A stretch of 64,000 nucleotides of DNA, taken from contig NZ_AP022608.1 in the NCBI RefSeq assembly GCF_010728925.1, forward strand, positions 1,984,001-2,048,000, written 5' to 3'. Below the pieces are notes generated by a model, which was not told the origin of the DNA, searched no databases, and saw only the letters and a list, made by a program, of their open reading frames with translations. Source of the stretch: Mycolicibacterium gadium (lineage in GTDB: Bacteria > Actinomycetota > Actinomycetes > Mycobacteriales > Mycobacteriaceae). The translations under genes were made by a program, and so were the position numbers. Below, in pieces: positions 1 to 9,177 of this stretch (position 1 is the stretch's first letter; each line of letters starts with the position of its first letter).

Positions 1-993
1 TACTCCGCGGACGGCACGGCGCTCATCGTTCGGGTCGCAGCCGCGGCGATGGACGACGGTTACGTCCTCGTCTGCTCTGACCAGACGGCCCTGCGGCGAG
101 CCGAGCGCAGGTTTCAGATCGTCGTGGACTCACTCGTCGAAGGCGTGGTGGTTCTCGACGCGGACGGCCAGCCGGAGTGGATCAACCCCGCCGCGCGCCG
201 CATCCTCGGCTTGCCGTTCAGCGGCAAGCTGCCCCACTACGCAGACCTCTCGGAGGCATTCCCGCTGTATGACGCCGAAGGCCACGAGCTCGAGGATTGG
301 CATCCGTTCTTCGTGAGGTCACTGACCACCGGTCTCGTGCCTCGGCACGTAGTCGTCGGCTTCGACCGGCCGGACGGCGCGCGTCGCTGGCTTTCCGTCA
401 GCTCCCGCCTGCTCGACCCGGCCGAGACCGGCCAGCAGGCGCTGCTCGCGTCGTTCACCGATGTCACCGACCAGCGTGATGCGCAACTTCAGCTCAAACA
501 TCAAGCTCATCACGACTCACTCACCGGGCTCCCGAACCGAGCGTATGCCGAGGCGCAGGCGACCCAGGCGCTGCAGGCCGACCCACCCACGCTGGCGGCG
601 GTCATGTTCATCGATCTCGACAACATCAAGACCGTCAACGATGCGTTCGGCCACTACGCGGGCGACGCCGTGATCAAGACCGCGGCGCAGCGGTTACGAG
701 CCACCCTGCGCTCCGAGGACTTGATCGCCCGCCACGGCGGAGACGAGTTCGTCGCACTGCTTTTCGGAAACCCCGACTACTCCGCGCTGGAAGGCCTTGC
801 CGAGCGACTGCATGCCGCCCTCGCCGCACCGTTGGATGTCGCCGGCATCGCGTGCAGCCTCACCGCGAGTATCGGCGTGACCCAGGTGGTTCCTGAGGAT
901 TCGCGTGACGCGGCAGAGATCCTGCGCGACGCCGACGCCGCGATGTACAAGGCCAAGGTTTATCGCGCCACCACGCACTTCATGTCGCCCTGA
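1..993 (+). CDS. PAS-GGDEF diguanylate cyclase (5' end outside window)
   Basis: The frame is open from the first base of the window, so the N-terminus lies upstream; the first Met in frame is at 49. A PAS-like segment (roughly residues 20-140 from that Met) precedes a GGDEF domain. The active-site motif GGDEF is intact (nt 736-750), and an RxxD inhibitory I-site (RSED) sits exactly five residues before it. The protein should therefore make c-di-GMP from two GTP and be product-inhibited. No EAL phosphodiesterase domain follows; the gene stops right after GGDEF. The PAS region implies a small-molecule or redox input whose nature cannot be read. It is separated from the fadE pair by a normal promoter-sized gap. 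Confidence 0.9.
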   Translation, partial: YSADGTALIVRVAAAAMDDGYVLVCSDQTALRRAERRFQIVVDSLVEGVVVLDADGQPEWINPAARRILGLPFSGKLPHYADLSEAFPLYDAEGHELEDWHPFFVRSLTTGLVPRHVVVGFDRPDGARRWLSVSSRLLDPAETGQQALLASFTDVTDQRDAQLQLKHQAHHDSLTGLPNRAYAEAQATQALQADPPTLAAVMFIDLDNIKTVNDAFGHYAGDAVIKTAAQRLRATLRSEDLIARHGGDEFVALLFGNPDYSALEGLAERLHAALAAPLDVAGIACSLTASIGVTQVVPEDSRDAAEILRDADAAMYKAKVYRATTHFMSP

Positions 994-1069
994 AGGTACG
1001 ACCGCCTGTATCCCACTTAACTAACTAGGTTTACTCTGTCCGTAGCGTCCTGCAGACAGGGGATCAACC

Positions 1070-2302
1070 ATGGACCTCACGTGGTCGTCGGCCGATGTGG
1101 CTTTTCGCGACGAAGTGCGCGAATTTCTGGACGACAAGCTGACACCGGAACTGCGCCGCGCCGGTCGCCTCATGACGAGCGTCTACGCCGATCACGAAGC
1201 GAGCATGAAGTGGCAGAGCATTCTCCACGAACGTGGTTGGGCGGCACCCGCGTGGCCCGTCGAGCACGGCGGCTGCGACTGGACCCTGACCCAGCACTAC
1301 ATCTTCAGTAGAGAATCCCAGCTGGCCGGAGCGCCGTCGCTGTCTCCGATGGGCATCCGCATGGTCGCGCACGCGCTGGTCAAGTTCGGCACGCAGAAGC
1401 AAAAGGACTTCTTTTTGCCCCGCATCCTGACCGGCGAGGTGTTCTTCTGCCAGGGGTATTCCGAACCCGAAGCCGGCTCCGACCTGGCGGCGCTGTCGAT
1501 GGCCGCCGTCGACGATGGCGACCACTTGGTGTGCACGGGAAGCAAGATCTGGACGACCCACGCCCGCGAGGCCAACTGGATGTTCGCGTTGGTGCGGACC
1601 TCGAAGGCCCAGAAGAAACAGCAGGGCATCACGTTCGTCCTCATCGACATGACAACGCCGGGCATCCAAATCCGCCCTCTCGTCATGACCTCCGGCGAGG
1701 AGGTGCAGAACCAGGTCTTCTTCGACGAGGTTCGGGTGCCGAAGGCCAATGTGCTCGGCAAGATCGACGAGGGCTGGACCGTCGCGAAGTACCTGCTGGA
1801 GTTCGAGCGCGGTGGCGGCGCGTCATCGCCGGCGCTGCAGGTGATGGCCGACGAGATCGCCTCCGTCGCCGCCGATCAGCCCGGTCCCGCCGGCGGGCGC
1901 CTGCTCGACGACCCCGCCTTCGCGCGAAAGCTGGCTGACGCGCGAATCCGTACCGAAGTTCTGGAGATTCTCGAATACCGGGTGCTCGCCGCCGTCGCCG
2001 AGGGCAAGAATCCGGGCGTGGCGTCGTCGATGCTGAAGGTGCTCGCCACCGAGTTGAGTCAGGCGCTGACCGAGCTCGCGATGGAAGCGGCCGGCCCACG
2101 CGGACGGGTCTACCAACCACACGCGGCCTGTCCCGGCGGCCCGGTGACCGAATACGAGGCCCCCGCCGACGACTACATCAGCGGCGACGAGTGGCAGGCC
2201 GTCGCGCCGCTGCGCTATCTCAACGATCGCGCCGGCTCGATCTACGCGGGCAGCAACGAGATTCAGCGCAACATCCTGGCCAAAGCGGCTCTCGGACTTT
2301 GA
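1070..2302 (+). CDS. acyl-CoA dehydrogenase, FadE type (subunit 1 of a pair)
   Basis: 410-aa flavoprotein of the acyl-CoA dehydrogenase family, expected to oxidise an acyl-CoA to the 2-enoyl-CoA. The middle domain has the FAD/substrate signature region (GYSEPEAGSDLA) and the C-terminus has YAGSNEIQRN near residue 392. The Glu found at YEG in medium-chain enzymes is Ala here, so the catalytic base must come from elsewhere. The next gene, 13 bp downstream, is a second and more divergent fadE. That arrangement is typical of mycobacterial alpha2beta2 heteromeric dehydrogenases acting on steroid or branched side chains (FadE26-27 and FadE28-29 are characterised examples). The substrate is unknown. 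Confidence 0.9.
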   Translation: MDLTWSSADVAFRDEVREFLDDKLTPELRRAGRLMTSVYADHEASMKWQSILHERGWAAPAWPVEHGGCDWTLTQHYIFSRESQLAGAPSLSPMGIRMVAHALVKFGTQKQKDFFLPRILTGEVFFCQGYSEPEAGSDLAALSMAAVDDGDHLVCTGSKIWTTHAREANWMFALVRTSKAQKKQQGITFVLIDMTTPGIQIRPLVMTSGEEVQNQVFFDEVRVPKANVLGKIDEGWTVAKYLLEFERGGGASSPALQVMADEIASVAADQPGPAGGRLLDDPAFARKLADARIRTEVLEILEYRVLAAVAEGKNPGVASSMLKVLATELSQALTELAMEAAGPRGRVYQPHAACPGGPVTEYEAPADDYISGDEWQAVAPLRYLNDRAGSIYAGSNEIQRNILAKAALGL

Positions 2303-2315
2303 TAGGCGGCATCAC

Positions 2316-3437
2316 ATGGACTTCAACCTGAGCAAGGAACAGGAACTGCTGCGCGACGGGCTCGGCAAGTTCCTGGCGACCCGATACGACCTCGAGAAGA
2401 GCCGCGCCGCGGCGAAGACGGGCCCTGGCTGGCAGCCCGACATCTGGAGTGGCTTCGCCAATGAACTCGGCATCCTCGGCGCCGCACTGCCCGAGGATGT
2501 CGGCGGCATCGGCGGCGGCCCGGTCGAGATCATGGTGATCGCCGAGGCGCTCGGGCACGCGCTGGTGGTCGAGCCCTATGTGGACACTGTGGTGGTCGCG
2601 GGCGGATTGCTGCAGCGTGCGGGCGGTCCCGTCGCGACGTCGCTGCTCGAGAAGATCGTGGAAGGCAATGCGGTCGTCGCGCTGGCAGCGGCGGAAGCAT
2701 CGTCGGGCGAGAACTGGCAGGACGTGTCCACGATCGCAGAGCGTGGCGGCGACGGGTGGGTTCTTCGAGGGTCGAAGATCGTCGCGATGAGCGCCCCGTT
2801 GGCGACTCACCTGCTCGTGACTGCCCGCACCGATGACGGCATGTCGTTGTTCGTCGTCGAGCTGGACGGGGCGACCGCTGGTATCAAGACGCACCCGTAT
2901 CGCACCGTCGATGACCGACGCGCCGCCGACATCGTCTTCGACGGGCTGACGCTGCCGGGCGAAGCACTGCTGGGCGAGGAAGGTCAGGCCTGGCCGTCGA
3001 TCGCCACATCGCGTGACGAAGGGGCGGCGGCGGTCTGCTCCGAAGCGGTCGGCTGCATGCGAAAGGTGTTGTCCGATACCGTCGAATACGCCAAGCAGCG
3101 CCATCAGTTCGGACAGCCGATCGGCAGCTTTCAGGCGCTGCAGCATCGGATGGTCGACATGTACATGGAACTCGAGCAGGCCGTCGCTGCCGTCTACCTC
3201 ACGGTCCTCAAGCTCGATTCCGAACCCGAAATCCGTGCCCGAGCGGTATCGGCGGCCAAGGCCACAGTCGGGCGCGCCGCGCGCTTCATCGGTCAACAGG
3301 CGGTGCAGCTCCACGGCGGTATGGGTATGACGGAGGAACTGGCGATCGGCCACTACTTCAAGCGGTTGACCGCGGCCCAGTTCGAGTTCGGTTCAACGGA
3401 CTATCACGTCGGCCGGTATGCGGAGCTCACCACGTAG
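2316..3437 (+). CDS. acyl-CoA dehydrogenase, FadE type (subunit 2 of a pair)
   Basis: 373-aa acyl-CoA dehydrogenase homologue starting 13 bp after the previous fadE, so clearly co-transcribed. The N-terminal helical domain (DGLGKFLATRYDLEK) and a C-terminal domain with QLHGGMGMTEEL are present. The usual YxGSNEIQR tail is replaced by a degenerate end (FEFGSTDYHVG), as seen in the partner subunit of heteromeric mycobacterial acyl-CoA dehydrogenases. It most likely forms a complex with the upstream subunit rather than acting alone. The substrate cannot be deduced, because no other beta-oxidation gene sits in this small unit. Confidence 0.88.
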   Translation: MDFNLSKEQELLRDGLGKFLATRYDLEKSRAAAKTGPGWQPDIWSGFANELGILGAALPEDVGGIGGGPVEIMVIAEALGHALVVEPYVDTVVVAGGLLQRAGGPVATSLLEKIVEGNAVVALAAAEASSGENWQDVSTIAERGGDGWVLRGSKIVAMSAPLATHLLVTARTDDGMSLFVVELDGATAGIKTHPYRTVDDRRAADIVFDGLTLPGEALLGEEGQAWPSIATSRDEGAAAVCSEAVGCMRKVLSDTVEYAKQRHQFGQPIGSFQALQHRMVDMYMELEQAVAAVYLTVLKLDSEPEIRARAVSAAKATVGRAARFIGQQAVQLHGGMGMTEELAIGHYFKRLTAAQFEFGSTDYHVGRYAELTT

Positions 3438-3508
3438 TAGCGAATCGGGCGCGCTGGTCAACCCTCGCGGTCGGTTAACGCGCCGAATTCGCAACGTAGG
3501 GTGGCTGC

Positions 3509-4405
3509 GTGAGCTCGCGCGGATGGATCCTGTTCCTCGCGATGAGCATCATCTGGGGTATCCCCTACCTGCTGATCAAGATTGCGGTCGATGGCGTTTC
3601 GGTACCGGTGCTGGTGTTCACCCGCGTCGCCGTCGGCGCCGCGGTCCTGCTCCCGCTGGCCATGTCGCGACGGACGGTGACCATCGTGCGCGACCATTGG
3701 AAGGCGTTGCTGGGATTCGCTTTCTTCGAAATCATCGCCGCGTGGTGGCTGCTGTCGGACGCCGAACGTCACCTCAGCAGTTCGATGACCGGTCTTCTCA
3801 TCGCCGCGGCTCCGATCATCGCCGCGGCGCTGGACCGCCTCACCGGCGGCGAGCGACTCGGCGCCAAACGGATCCTCGGCCTCGCCGTCGGCATCGCGGG
3901 TGTCGCGGTTCTCGCAGGCCCGCACATCGGGGGCAGCACGTGGCCGATCATCGAGGTGCTGTTGGTGGCGACGTGTTACGCGATCGCACCGCTGATCGCC
4001 GCGCGCCATCTGGCCGACGTGCCTGCACTGCCGATGACTGCAGTGTGTCTCGGCTTCGCGGCACTGGTGTATGCGGTGCCGGCCGCGGTCACCTGGCCAT
4101 CTGAAATGCCCTCCACTCAAGTGCTTTTGGCACTCGCCGGGCTCGCCGTGATTTGCACGGCGTTGGCGTTCATGGTGTTCTTCGCCCTGATCCGCGAGGT
4201 CGGGGCGGCTCGGGCGCTGGTATTCACCTACATCAATCCGGCGGTGGCTCTGGCGGCCGGGGTGATCGTGCTGAACGAACAGCTCACGCCGTGGAACGTC
4301 GCTGCCCTGGTGCTCATCCTCGTCGGTTGCGTGCTCGCCACCCACCGCCGCGCGGCAGCGCCGGCCGGTGCCGCGACCGAGCCGACACGGGCCGCACCGC
4401 GCTAA
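3509..4405 (+). CDS. DMT/EamA-family permease
   Basis: 298-aa integral membrane protein with about ten hydrophobic segments arranged as two EamA repeats. It opens with WILFLAMSIIWGIPYLLIK, a typical first helix of drug/metabolite transporters. The start is GTG. The C-terminus is Ala/Pro-rich and cytoplasmic. Its stop overlaps the convergent TetR gene by 4 bp. Members export amino acids, nucleotide sugars or drugs, and the substrate cannot be predicted here. The convergent TetR genes are not in an arrangement that would obviously control it. Confidence 0.85.
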   Translation: MSSRGWILFLAMSIIWGIPYLLIKIAVDGVSVPVLVFTRVAVGAAVLLPLAMSRRTVTIVRDHWKALLGFAFFEIIAAWWLLSDAERHLSSSMTGLLIAAAPIIAAALDRLTGGERLGAKRILGLAVGIAGVAVLAGPHIGGSTWPIIEVLLVATCYAIAPLIAARHLADVPALPMTAVCLGFAALVYAVPAAVTWPSEMPSTQVLLALAGLAVICTALAFMVFFALIREVGAARALVFTYINPAVALAAGVIVLNEQLTPWNVAALVLILVGCVLATHRRAAAPAGAATEPTRAAPR

Positions 4406-5028
4406 CCTCTGCGCGCCTCGTCGACGTACGCCGTGATCGCATCGGTCAACGCACGTAGTTCGCGGCTGACGTCGACGGGGTCCGGCACCGCCATGGTGGC
4501 CACCATGGTGCCCATCAACGTGGTCCACACGAGATTGCCGACCGCATCTGCGCGCTCGGGCTCGAGTCCCTCGGCGACATAACGACCGAGACCGGTGAGC
4601 GTCGCGAACAAATTCAGCAGATGACGTTGGTCGACGTCCGCCCGGCTCGCCCTCGTCGCGATCAGAATCTCCAGTGCCGCAATCGATGTCGGACTCAGAA
4701 ATGCGTCCGCGACAGTGTTGACGAGAAGTTCGGTCCTCGCACGTCCGATGTGTGAGCCCAGTTTGGGTTCGACCTCTCGCAGTTTCGCCAGCAACTCGCT
4801 GAACCCACTGTCGACGACGGCCATCAGCAGACCGTCGCGGTCACCGAAGTGGTACTGAATCACACCCCACGTCACACCGGCGCGCTCGGTGATGTGTTTG
4901 GCGCTCGCGGCGCCGAACCCCTCCTCGAGGACGCAGTGCACGGTCTCGTCGATGACCATCGCCCGCGTGCGGTCCGCGCGAACCTGCTTGCCGTTGGCGG
5001 GACGACGCGGCGTGACGTTGGAGGTCAT
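4402..5028 (-). CDS. TetR-family transcriptional regulator
   Basis: I place the start at the ATG at 5028, which overlaps the stop of the upstream TetR gene as ATGA; the longer reading frame upstream runs through that gene. The resulting 208-aa protein has an N-terminal helix-turn-helix (HITERAGVTWGVIQYHFGDRDGL, written across two helices) followed by a helical ligand-binding domain. The two regulators are translationally coupled, with the second in the operon reading toward the DMT permease. Its target is unknown. One possibility is a two-regulator switch on the divergent P450 promoter. Confidence 0.87.
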   Translation of the reverse strand: MTSNVTPRRPANGKQVRADRTRAMVIDETVHCVLEEGFGAASAKHITERAGVTWGVIQYHFGDRDGLLMAVVDSGFSELLAKLREVEPKLGSHIGRARTELLVNTVADAFLSPTSIAALEILIATRASRADVDQRHLLNLFATLTGLGRYVAEGLEPERADAVGNLVWTTLMGTMVATMAVPDPVDVSRELRALTDAITAYVDEARRG

Positions 5029-5597
5029 GGTTCTCCAGATGTTACGGCGGCCGAATCGAAGGCCGGCGAGACAAAGCGCTGCACAATCTGGCGTTCGACC
5101 TCGGCGTCGTCCACGGGCCAGTACATCAGCGCCAGCACGATGCGGACGATCCACTGCGCGGCTTGTGGATCGTCCTCGGTGAGGCCGTTGATGTCACGGG
5201 CGAACCGCGCGACCACCGGAGAGTCAGTGAACAACCTGATCTCCTGAGCCTTCACCGAGGACATCATCAAGCGTCCCAGTGGATCGGACCGAATCTCTTT
5301 CAGGGCCACCGAGATCGCCGTGACGATACGGCCGGAGCCGGTGAGGTGGTCGACGGACTCGCGGACCGTGGTGATGATCCGGTCAGCGACGCGGATGAGT
5401 ACGGCCTCACGAATCTCGGCCTTGCCGCCCGCGTGGCGGTAGATCGTCGCGCGCGAGCAGTGCACCCGCGACGCGAGCGTGTCGACATCGAACGCGTCCA
5501 GTCCACCGCTGGCGATCATCTCGGTGGCGGCGGCGTAGATGCGCTCAGCGGCCGCCGTTCGCCGGTCGTCGCCCACCAGCCAGTCTGTGCGAGTCAT
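5025..5597 (-). CDS. TetR-family regulator divergent from the CYP144-like gene
   Basis: An ATG at 5597 gives 190 aa; a TTG at 5624 would add nine residues. The HTH reads LASRVHCSRATIYRHAGGK, the canonical TetR recognition helix region, and the rest is an all-helical effector domain. The gene is divergent from the P450 at 5760. Arrangement and content match the M. tuberculosis Rv1776c-Rv1777 (cyp144) pair as I remember it. TetR genes usually repress their divergent neighbour, and the intergenic region contains inverted TCTCACG/CGTGAGA copies that could be its operator. Confidence 0.88.
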   Translation of the reverse strand: MTRTDWLVGDDRRTAAAERIYAAATEMIASGGLDAFDVDTLASRVHCSRATIYRHAGGKAEIREAVLIRVADRIITTVRESVDHLTGSGRIVTAISVALKEIRSDPLGRLMMSSVKAQEIRLFTDSPVVARFARDINGLTEDDPQAAQWIVRIVLALMYWPVDDAEVERQIVQRFVSPAFDSAAVTSGEP

Positions 5598-5608
5598 GGA
5601 ACGGATGA

Positions 5609-5674
5609 TCTCACGTTGAGACAAAATCGTGTATCCATCTCACGGAAATTGCTGCTACAAGCCGTGACGTGAGA
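5609..5674. promoter_or_regulatory. TCTCACG inverted-repeat region, putative TetR operator
   Basis: TCTCACG occurs at 5609-5615 and 5638-5644, and its reverse complement CGTGAGA at 5668-5674. The first copy is part of a tight palindrome, TCTCA-cgt-TGAGA (5609-5621). All lie between the divergent TetR and P450 genes. If translation starts at 5597 the sites are wholly non-coding. This is inferred as an operator; no binding is demonstrated. Confidence 0.5.
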
Positions 5675-5759
5675 CAGCCTCTGTCAACTGCCGCGACTTG
5701 GCGTTTCAACTTCACGCGCCGCCGTTGACGCGGTGCGCATTGCGCCTCAGCCTTGAGAA

Positions 5760-6977
5760 ATGACGGTGCAAGAGGGTCAGCTCGGACTGGCTTTGTTCGA
5801 CGATGAGAACATCCAGGATCCGTATCCTCTTTACGAGCGAATGCATGCCAGCGGCCAGGTACATGCGATCGGCGACTCGGGGTTCTACGCCGTCTCCGGT
5901 TGGGATGCCATCAATGAGGTCATCGCACGGCCGGAAGATTTCTCATCGAATTTGACCGCAACGATGACCTACGAGAACGGCAAGGTCGGACGTTTCGCGT
6001 TCAGTGAGCTCGGCAGCGAGTTGCAAGCGCTGGCGACGGCTGATGACCCCGCCCACGCCGCCCACCGCAAGTTGTTGCTGCCACAACTCGCAGCGAGGCG
6101 GATCAAGTCGGTCGAGGAGTATGTCGGCGAGATGGAAGCCCGATTGTGGGACGAGCATGTCCACGACGGACGCATCGAGTGGATGTCGGCGATGGCCAAC
6201 CGGCTGCCGATGATGATCGTCACCCGCCTCATCGGCGTACCTGATGTCGATACCGAGCAGCTGATGCGGTGGGGCTACGCCGGCACGAAAACGGTCGAGG
6301 GCCTGGTCAGCCAGGAGGAAGTCACCGAGGCGGGCGTCGCCGTCATGGAACTCGCCGTCTACATCAACGAGCACTTTCAGCAGGCTGCCGACAACCCGCA
6401 GGACAATCTGCTCGGTGATCTTGCGACGGCCCGCGCCGCAGGGGATTTGACCGACGCGACTGCACTCAACATCATGGCGACATTGTTCAGTGCCGGCGGT
6501 GAGTCCACCGCGTCGCTGATCGGATCCGCTGCACACGTGCTGGCTTCACAACCCGCCGTCCAGCGGGAGGTCCGTGATGATCCGGATCTGCTGGGGGCCT
6601 TTCTAGAAGAAGTGCTGCGGTTCGAGCCGCCCTTCCGGGGGCACTACCGCCACGTCATCAACGACACTGTGCTTTTCGGCGTCGACCTGCCCGCCGAGTC
6701 ACGTCTGGTGTTGCTGTGGGGGGCGGCAAACCGGGACCCGTCACATTTCCCCTCTGCCAACGATTTCCGCCTTGACCGACCGGGCGGTAAGGGGCACATC
6801 ACTTTCGGCAAGGGAGCCCACTTCTGTGTCGGCGCAGCGCTCGCGAGGCTGGAAGCGAGAATCGTCATCGGCCGACTCCTCGAGCGCACCTCGTGGATCG
6901 AGCCAGTCGACACCGGCAGGTGGCTGCCCAGCCTTCTCGTGCGTCGTCTGGAAAGGCTGAAACTCAGCGTGGCCTGA
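5760..6977 (+). CDS. cyp144: cytochrome P450, CYP144-like
   Basis: 405-aa soluble P450. The haem-ligand loop FGKGAHFCVG places the thiolate Cys at residue 356. The K-helix ExxR is E284-R287, and the I-helix oxygen-activation motif AGGEST is near 245-250. Stretches such as EDFSSNLTATMTY, ANRLPMM and ALARLEARIV match my recollection of M. tuberculosis CYP144A1 closely, which is why I use that family name. The physiological substrate of CYP144 is not established. Electrons would come from a ferredoxin and reductase not encoded nearby. A convergent DapB-like gene ends 5 bp downstream. Confidence 0.88.
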   Translation: MTVQEGQLGLALFDDENIQDPYPLYERMHASGQVHAIGDSGFYAVSGWDAINEVIARPEDFSSNLTATMTYENGKVGRFAFSELGSELQALATADDPAHAAHRKLLLPQLAARRIKSVEEYVGEMEARLWDEHVHDGRIEWMSAMANRLPMMIVTRLIGVPDVDTEQLMRWGYAGTKTVEGLVSQEEVTEAGVAVMELAVYINEHFQQAADNPQDNLLGDLATARAAGDLTDATALNIMATLFSAGGESTASLIGSAAHVLASQPAVQREVRDDPDLLGAFLEEVLRFEPPFRGHYRHVINDTVLFGVDLPAESRLVLLWGAANRDPSHFPSANDFRLDRPGGKGHITFGKGAHFCVGAALARLEARIVIGRLLERTSWIEPVDTGRWLPSLLVRRLERLKLSVA

Positions 6978-6982
6978 GACGG

Positions 6983-8071
6983 TCACAACTTGAAGCGGCC
7001 CGCGAACCCACGCAACGGTATATCGGCGCTCGTCACCAGCCCGGGCGGCGCATCGACCACGGACGTGATCGCACTCAAGGCGGGCATTCCGGTCACCGTC
7101 ATACCGATCGACGCGAAGTTCGCCGGGTCGGACAGGTCGACTCCGGGCTTCGGGAAGATCATGTGCTTGTTGTACACACACGGATCGCCCTTGATCTGTG
7201 TGATGTAGCAGCCCTTGATATCCCAGCTCGGATCCGTATGCGGAGTCATCTGCCACTCCAGATGCGTCTCAACTCTGGGCACGCCGTCAACCATGCCCTG
7301 ATACTTGATGTAGTTGCCGCCGAGCGAACCCTTCGGCAGCACGTACCAGCCCAGATCGACGTCCTTGGTGCACGCCCCGAGTTCGAAGCTGAACTTGACC
7401 TCATCGAGTGTCAGACCAAAGCAATCGGCCATCATCAGCACACTGTCCGCGAATACGCGGGTGTACTTCTCCAACTTGCCCGGAATGCTCGGATCGTCGA
7501 CGGGCAGGCCGTAGCCGACCTCGATCCAGGTGTCCTTCGAGTGGTGACACGACACGTCGACCGACTCGATCGTGGTGACGTTCTCGATCTCGGCGACGTC
7601 GGCCGAGCACACGACTCCCAGGATCTGGTTCAGGCCTGGATTCATCCCGGTGCCGTAGAAGGTGGAACCGCCCTTCTCACATGCCTCCCGAAGCAGTTGC
7701 GAGACAGGCTTACCCGACGGATGCGGATGGTTGGTGTCGCGGTGCCAGCCGGTGATCCAGTCCGCGGTGGTGACGATGTTGATGCCGGCCTCGAGGATCT
7801 TGACGTAGAGGTCCTCGTCCGGGAAGACGCCGTGGAAGGTCAGGACATCGGGCTTGGCGGCGATGATCTCCTCGATCGACCCGGTCGCGACCACCCCGTT
7901 GGGCGCCAGCCCGGCGAGCTCGCCGGCGTCCTTCCCCACCTTTTCCGGTGAGTAGCAGTGCACACCGATCAGTTCGAGGTCGGGCCGGTCGGCGATCCGC
8001 TTGATCATCTCGCTGCCGACGTTGCCCGTCGCGACCTGGAACACGCGGATCGGCTTACGATTTGCACTCAA
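6983..8071 (-). CDS. DapB-like NAD(P)-dependent dehydrogenase
   Basis: 362 aa, read from a TTG start that overlaps the upstream Rieske gene stop (TTGA), so the two are translationally coupled. The N-terminus is a Rossmann fold (VFQVATGNVGSEMIKRIA), and the family is the dihydrodipicolinate-reductase-like or amine-dehydrogenase-like group common in mycobacteria. It is too long and too divergent to be the lysine-pathway DapB itself. A paralogue lies at 54352-55464, also in a catabolic operon. Pairing with a Rieske oxygenase suggests a ketone or aldehyde oxidoreductase step in the same pathway; the substrate is unknown. Confidence 0.8.
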   Translation of the reverse strand: MSANRKPIRVFQVATGNVGSEMIKRIADRPDLELIGVHCYSPEKVGKDAGELAGLAPNGVVATGSIEEIIAAKPDVLTFHGVFPDEDLYVKILEAGINIVTTADWITGWHRDTNHPHPSGKPVSQLLREACEKGGSTFYGTGMNPGLNQILGVVCSADVAEIENVTTIESVDVSCHHSKDTWIEVGYGLPVDDPSIPGKLEKYTRVFADSVLMMADCFGLTLDEVKFSFELGACTKDVDLGWYVLPKGSLGGNYIKYQGMVDGVPRVETHLEWQMTPHTDPSWDIKGCYITQIKGDPCVYNKHMIFPKPGVDLSDPANFASIGMTVTGMPALSAITSVVDAPPGLVTSADIPLRGFAGRFKL

Positions 8072-9102
8072 CTCTTCTGCCCTCTCTTGGAAGCGGATTG
8101 CAGGTCGGCGGCGCTACCGCCGAGGCCGTCGGGATAAAACTTCAAGGCCCACTGCCGGATTGCGGTGAACCCATCCTGCTCGGCATTCGCCAACGCGGGC
8201 GGATCCGAGTATCGCTGGTGCTGCCAGATGTGGATGTCCTGAGTGAACTGCCGGATGACTTCGTCACCGAACTGGCGGGCCTTCATCTCGGCCCGCTCGT
8301 CGTCACGGCCCGGCGTGCGCCCGATGTAGACCATGAACCGAACGTCGGACGTGCGATCGTCGACCGGGGTGACTGCGGAGATAGTCCGATTATCAATCAT
8401 CCCATAGCTTTTCGTCACAGCGATCCCGAGACCACCGTTGATCGCTTCGACCCTGCTGTCGACGTCTTCGATGCTCTGCTGATCGTCGCCTTCGAAGGTG
8501 ATCGTGAAATCGACGTATGACACGTCGTTGTCGAAGTCGTGGCGGGTGAAGACCGGCACGATCGGCGTCTGGTGCACGAACTTGAAGTGGGCGAAGTCGA
8601 CGCCGTTCTCCAGGACGTACTGGGGGTGCAGCTCCAACGTTTCGCGGTAGAGCCGCTGCTGCGGGTAGTAGTCGGCCGCGCTGCTGCCGTCGCCGAAACT
8701 CGCGAAGATGTCCGGTGCGTCGAAATACGGTTCGCGGCGCTCGATGTCGTGCCAGATGTAGACGGACTCGTTGCGTTCGACAGTCGGGTAGGTGCGGATA
8801 CGCCTGCCCCGGTTGGGCCGATCCTGATACGGAATGCACACGTTGCGACCCTCGTGGTTCCACTGCCAGCCGTGGAACGGGCATTGGATGACCTCGCCCT
8901 CGACATGACCACCGTGACCGAGGTGCGCGCCGAGGTGCTCGCAGTATGCGTCCATCACGGTGAGCTGGCCGGACTCGGCTCGCCACGCGACCATCTCGGT
9001 GCCGAAGTACGTCATCCGGTGCACGTCGCCGATCTTGATCTCGTCAGACCACGCAACTTGGAACCAGCCGGTCGGCTTCATCGACAGGGGTGGCTTGGCC
9101 AT
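8068..9102 (-). CDS. Rieske [2Fe-2S] oxygenase, terminal component
   Basis: The ATG at 9102 gives 344 aa; another ATG at 9114 is possible. The Rieske cluster ligands are C54-x-H56 and C74-x2-H77, spaced as in ring-hydroxylating and KshA-type oxygenases. The mononuclear iron site is N166..D169-x2-H172-x4-H177. The protein should hydroxylate a hydrophobic ring substrate using electrons from a separate reductase, none of which is adjacent. Layout resembles KshA-like enzymes, but the substrate cannot be assigned. It is first in an operon with the DapB-like gene and divergent from a nitronate monooxygenase. Confidence 0.88.
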   Translation of the reverse strand: MAKPPLSMKPTGWFQVAWSDEIKIGDVHRMTYFGTEMVAWRAESGQLTVMDAYCEHLGAHLGHGGHVEGEVIQCPFHGWQWNHEGRNVCIPYQDRPNRGRRIRTYPTVERNESVYIWHDIERREPYFDAPDIFASFGDGSSAADYYPQQRLYRETLELHPQYVLENGVDFAHFKFVHQTPIVPVFTRHDFDNDVSYVDFTITFEGDDQQSIEDVDSRVEAINGGLGIAVTKSYGMIDNRTISAVTPVDDRTSDVRFMVYIGRTPGRDDERAEMKARQFGDEVIRQFTQDIHIWQHQRYSDPPALANAEQDGFTAIRQWALKFYPDGLGGSAADLQSASKRGQKS

Positions 9103-9177
9103 GCGAAAAATCATAAAGCACTCAATGTAAAAAGGCGACAGCCGGCTGCTTGCCCGCTCAGCGCGGTTAAATGGTCT

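Noticed and set aside
1020..1060. KstR-type or IdeR-type operator before the first fadE
   Set aside because: The AACTAGGTT stretch has the wrong spacing for KstR and too few matches to the iron box.
8539..9177. N-terminal extension of the nitronate monooxygenase
   Set aside because: It runs antisense through the Rieske gene; homology starts at the GTG at 9178.
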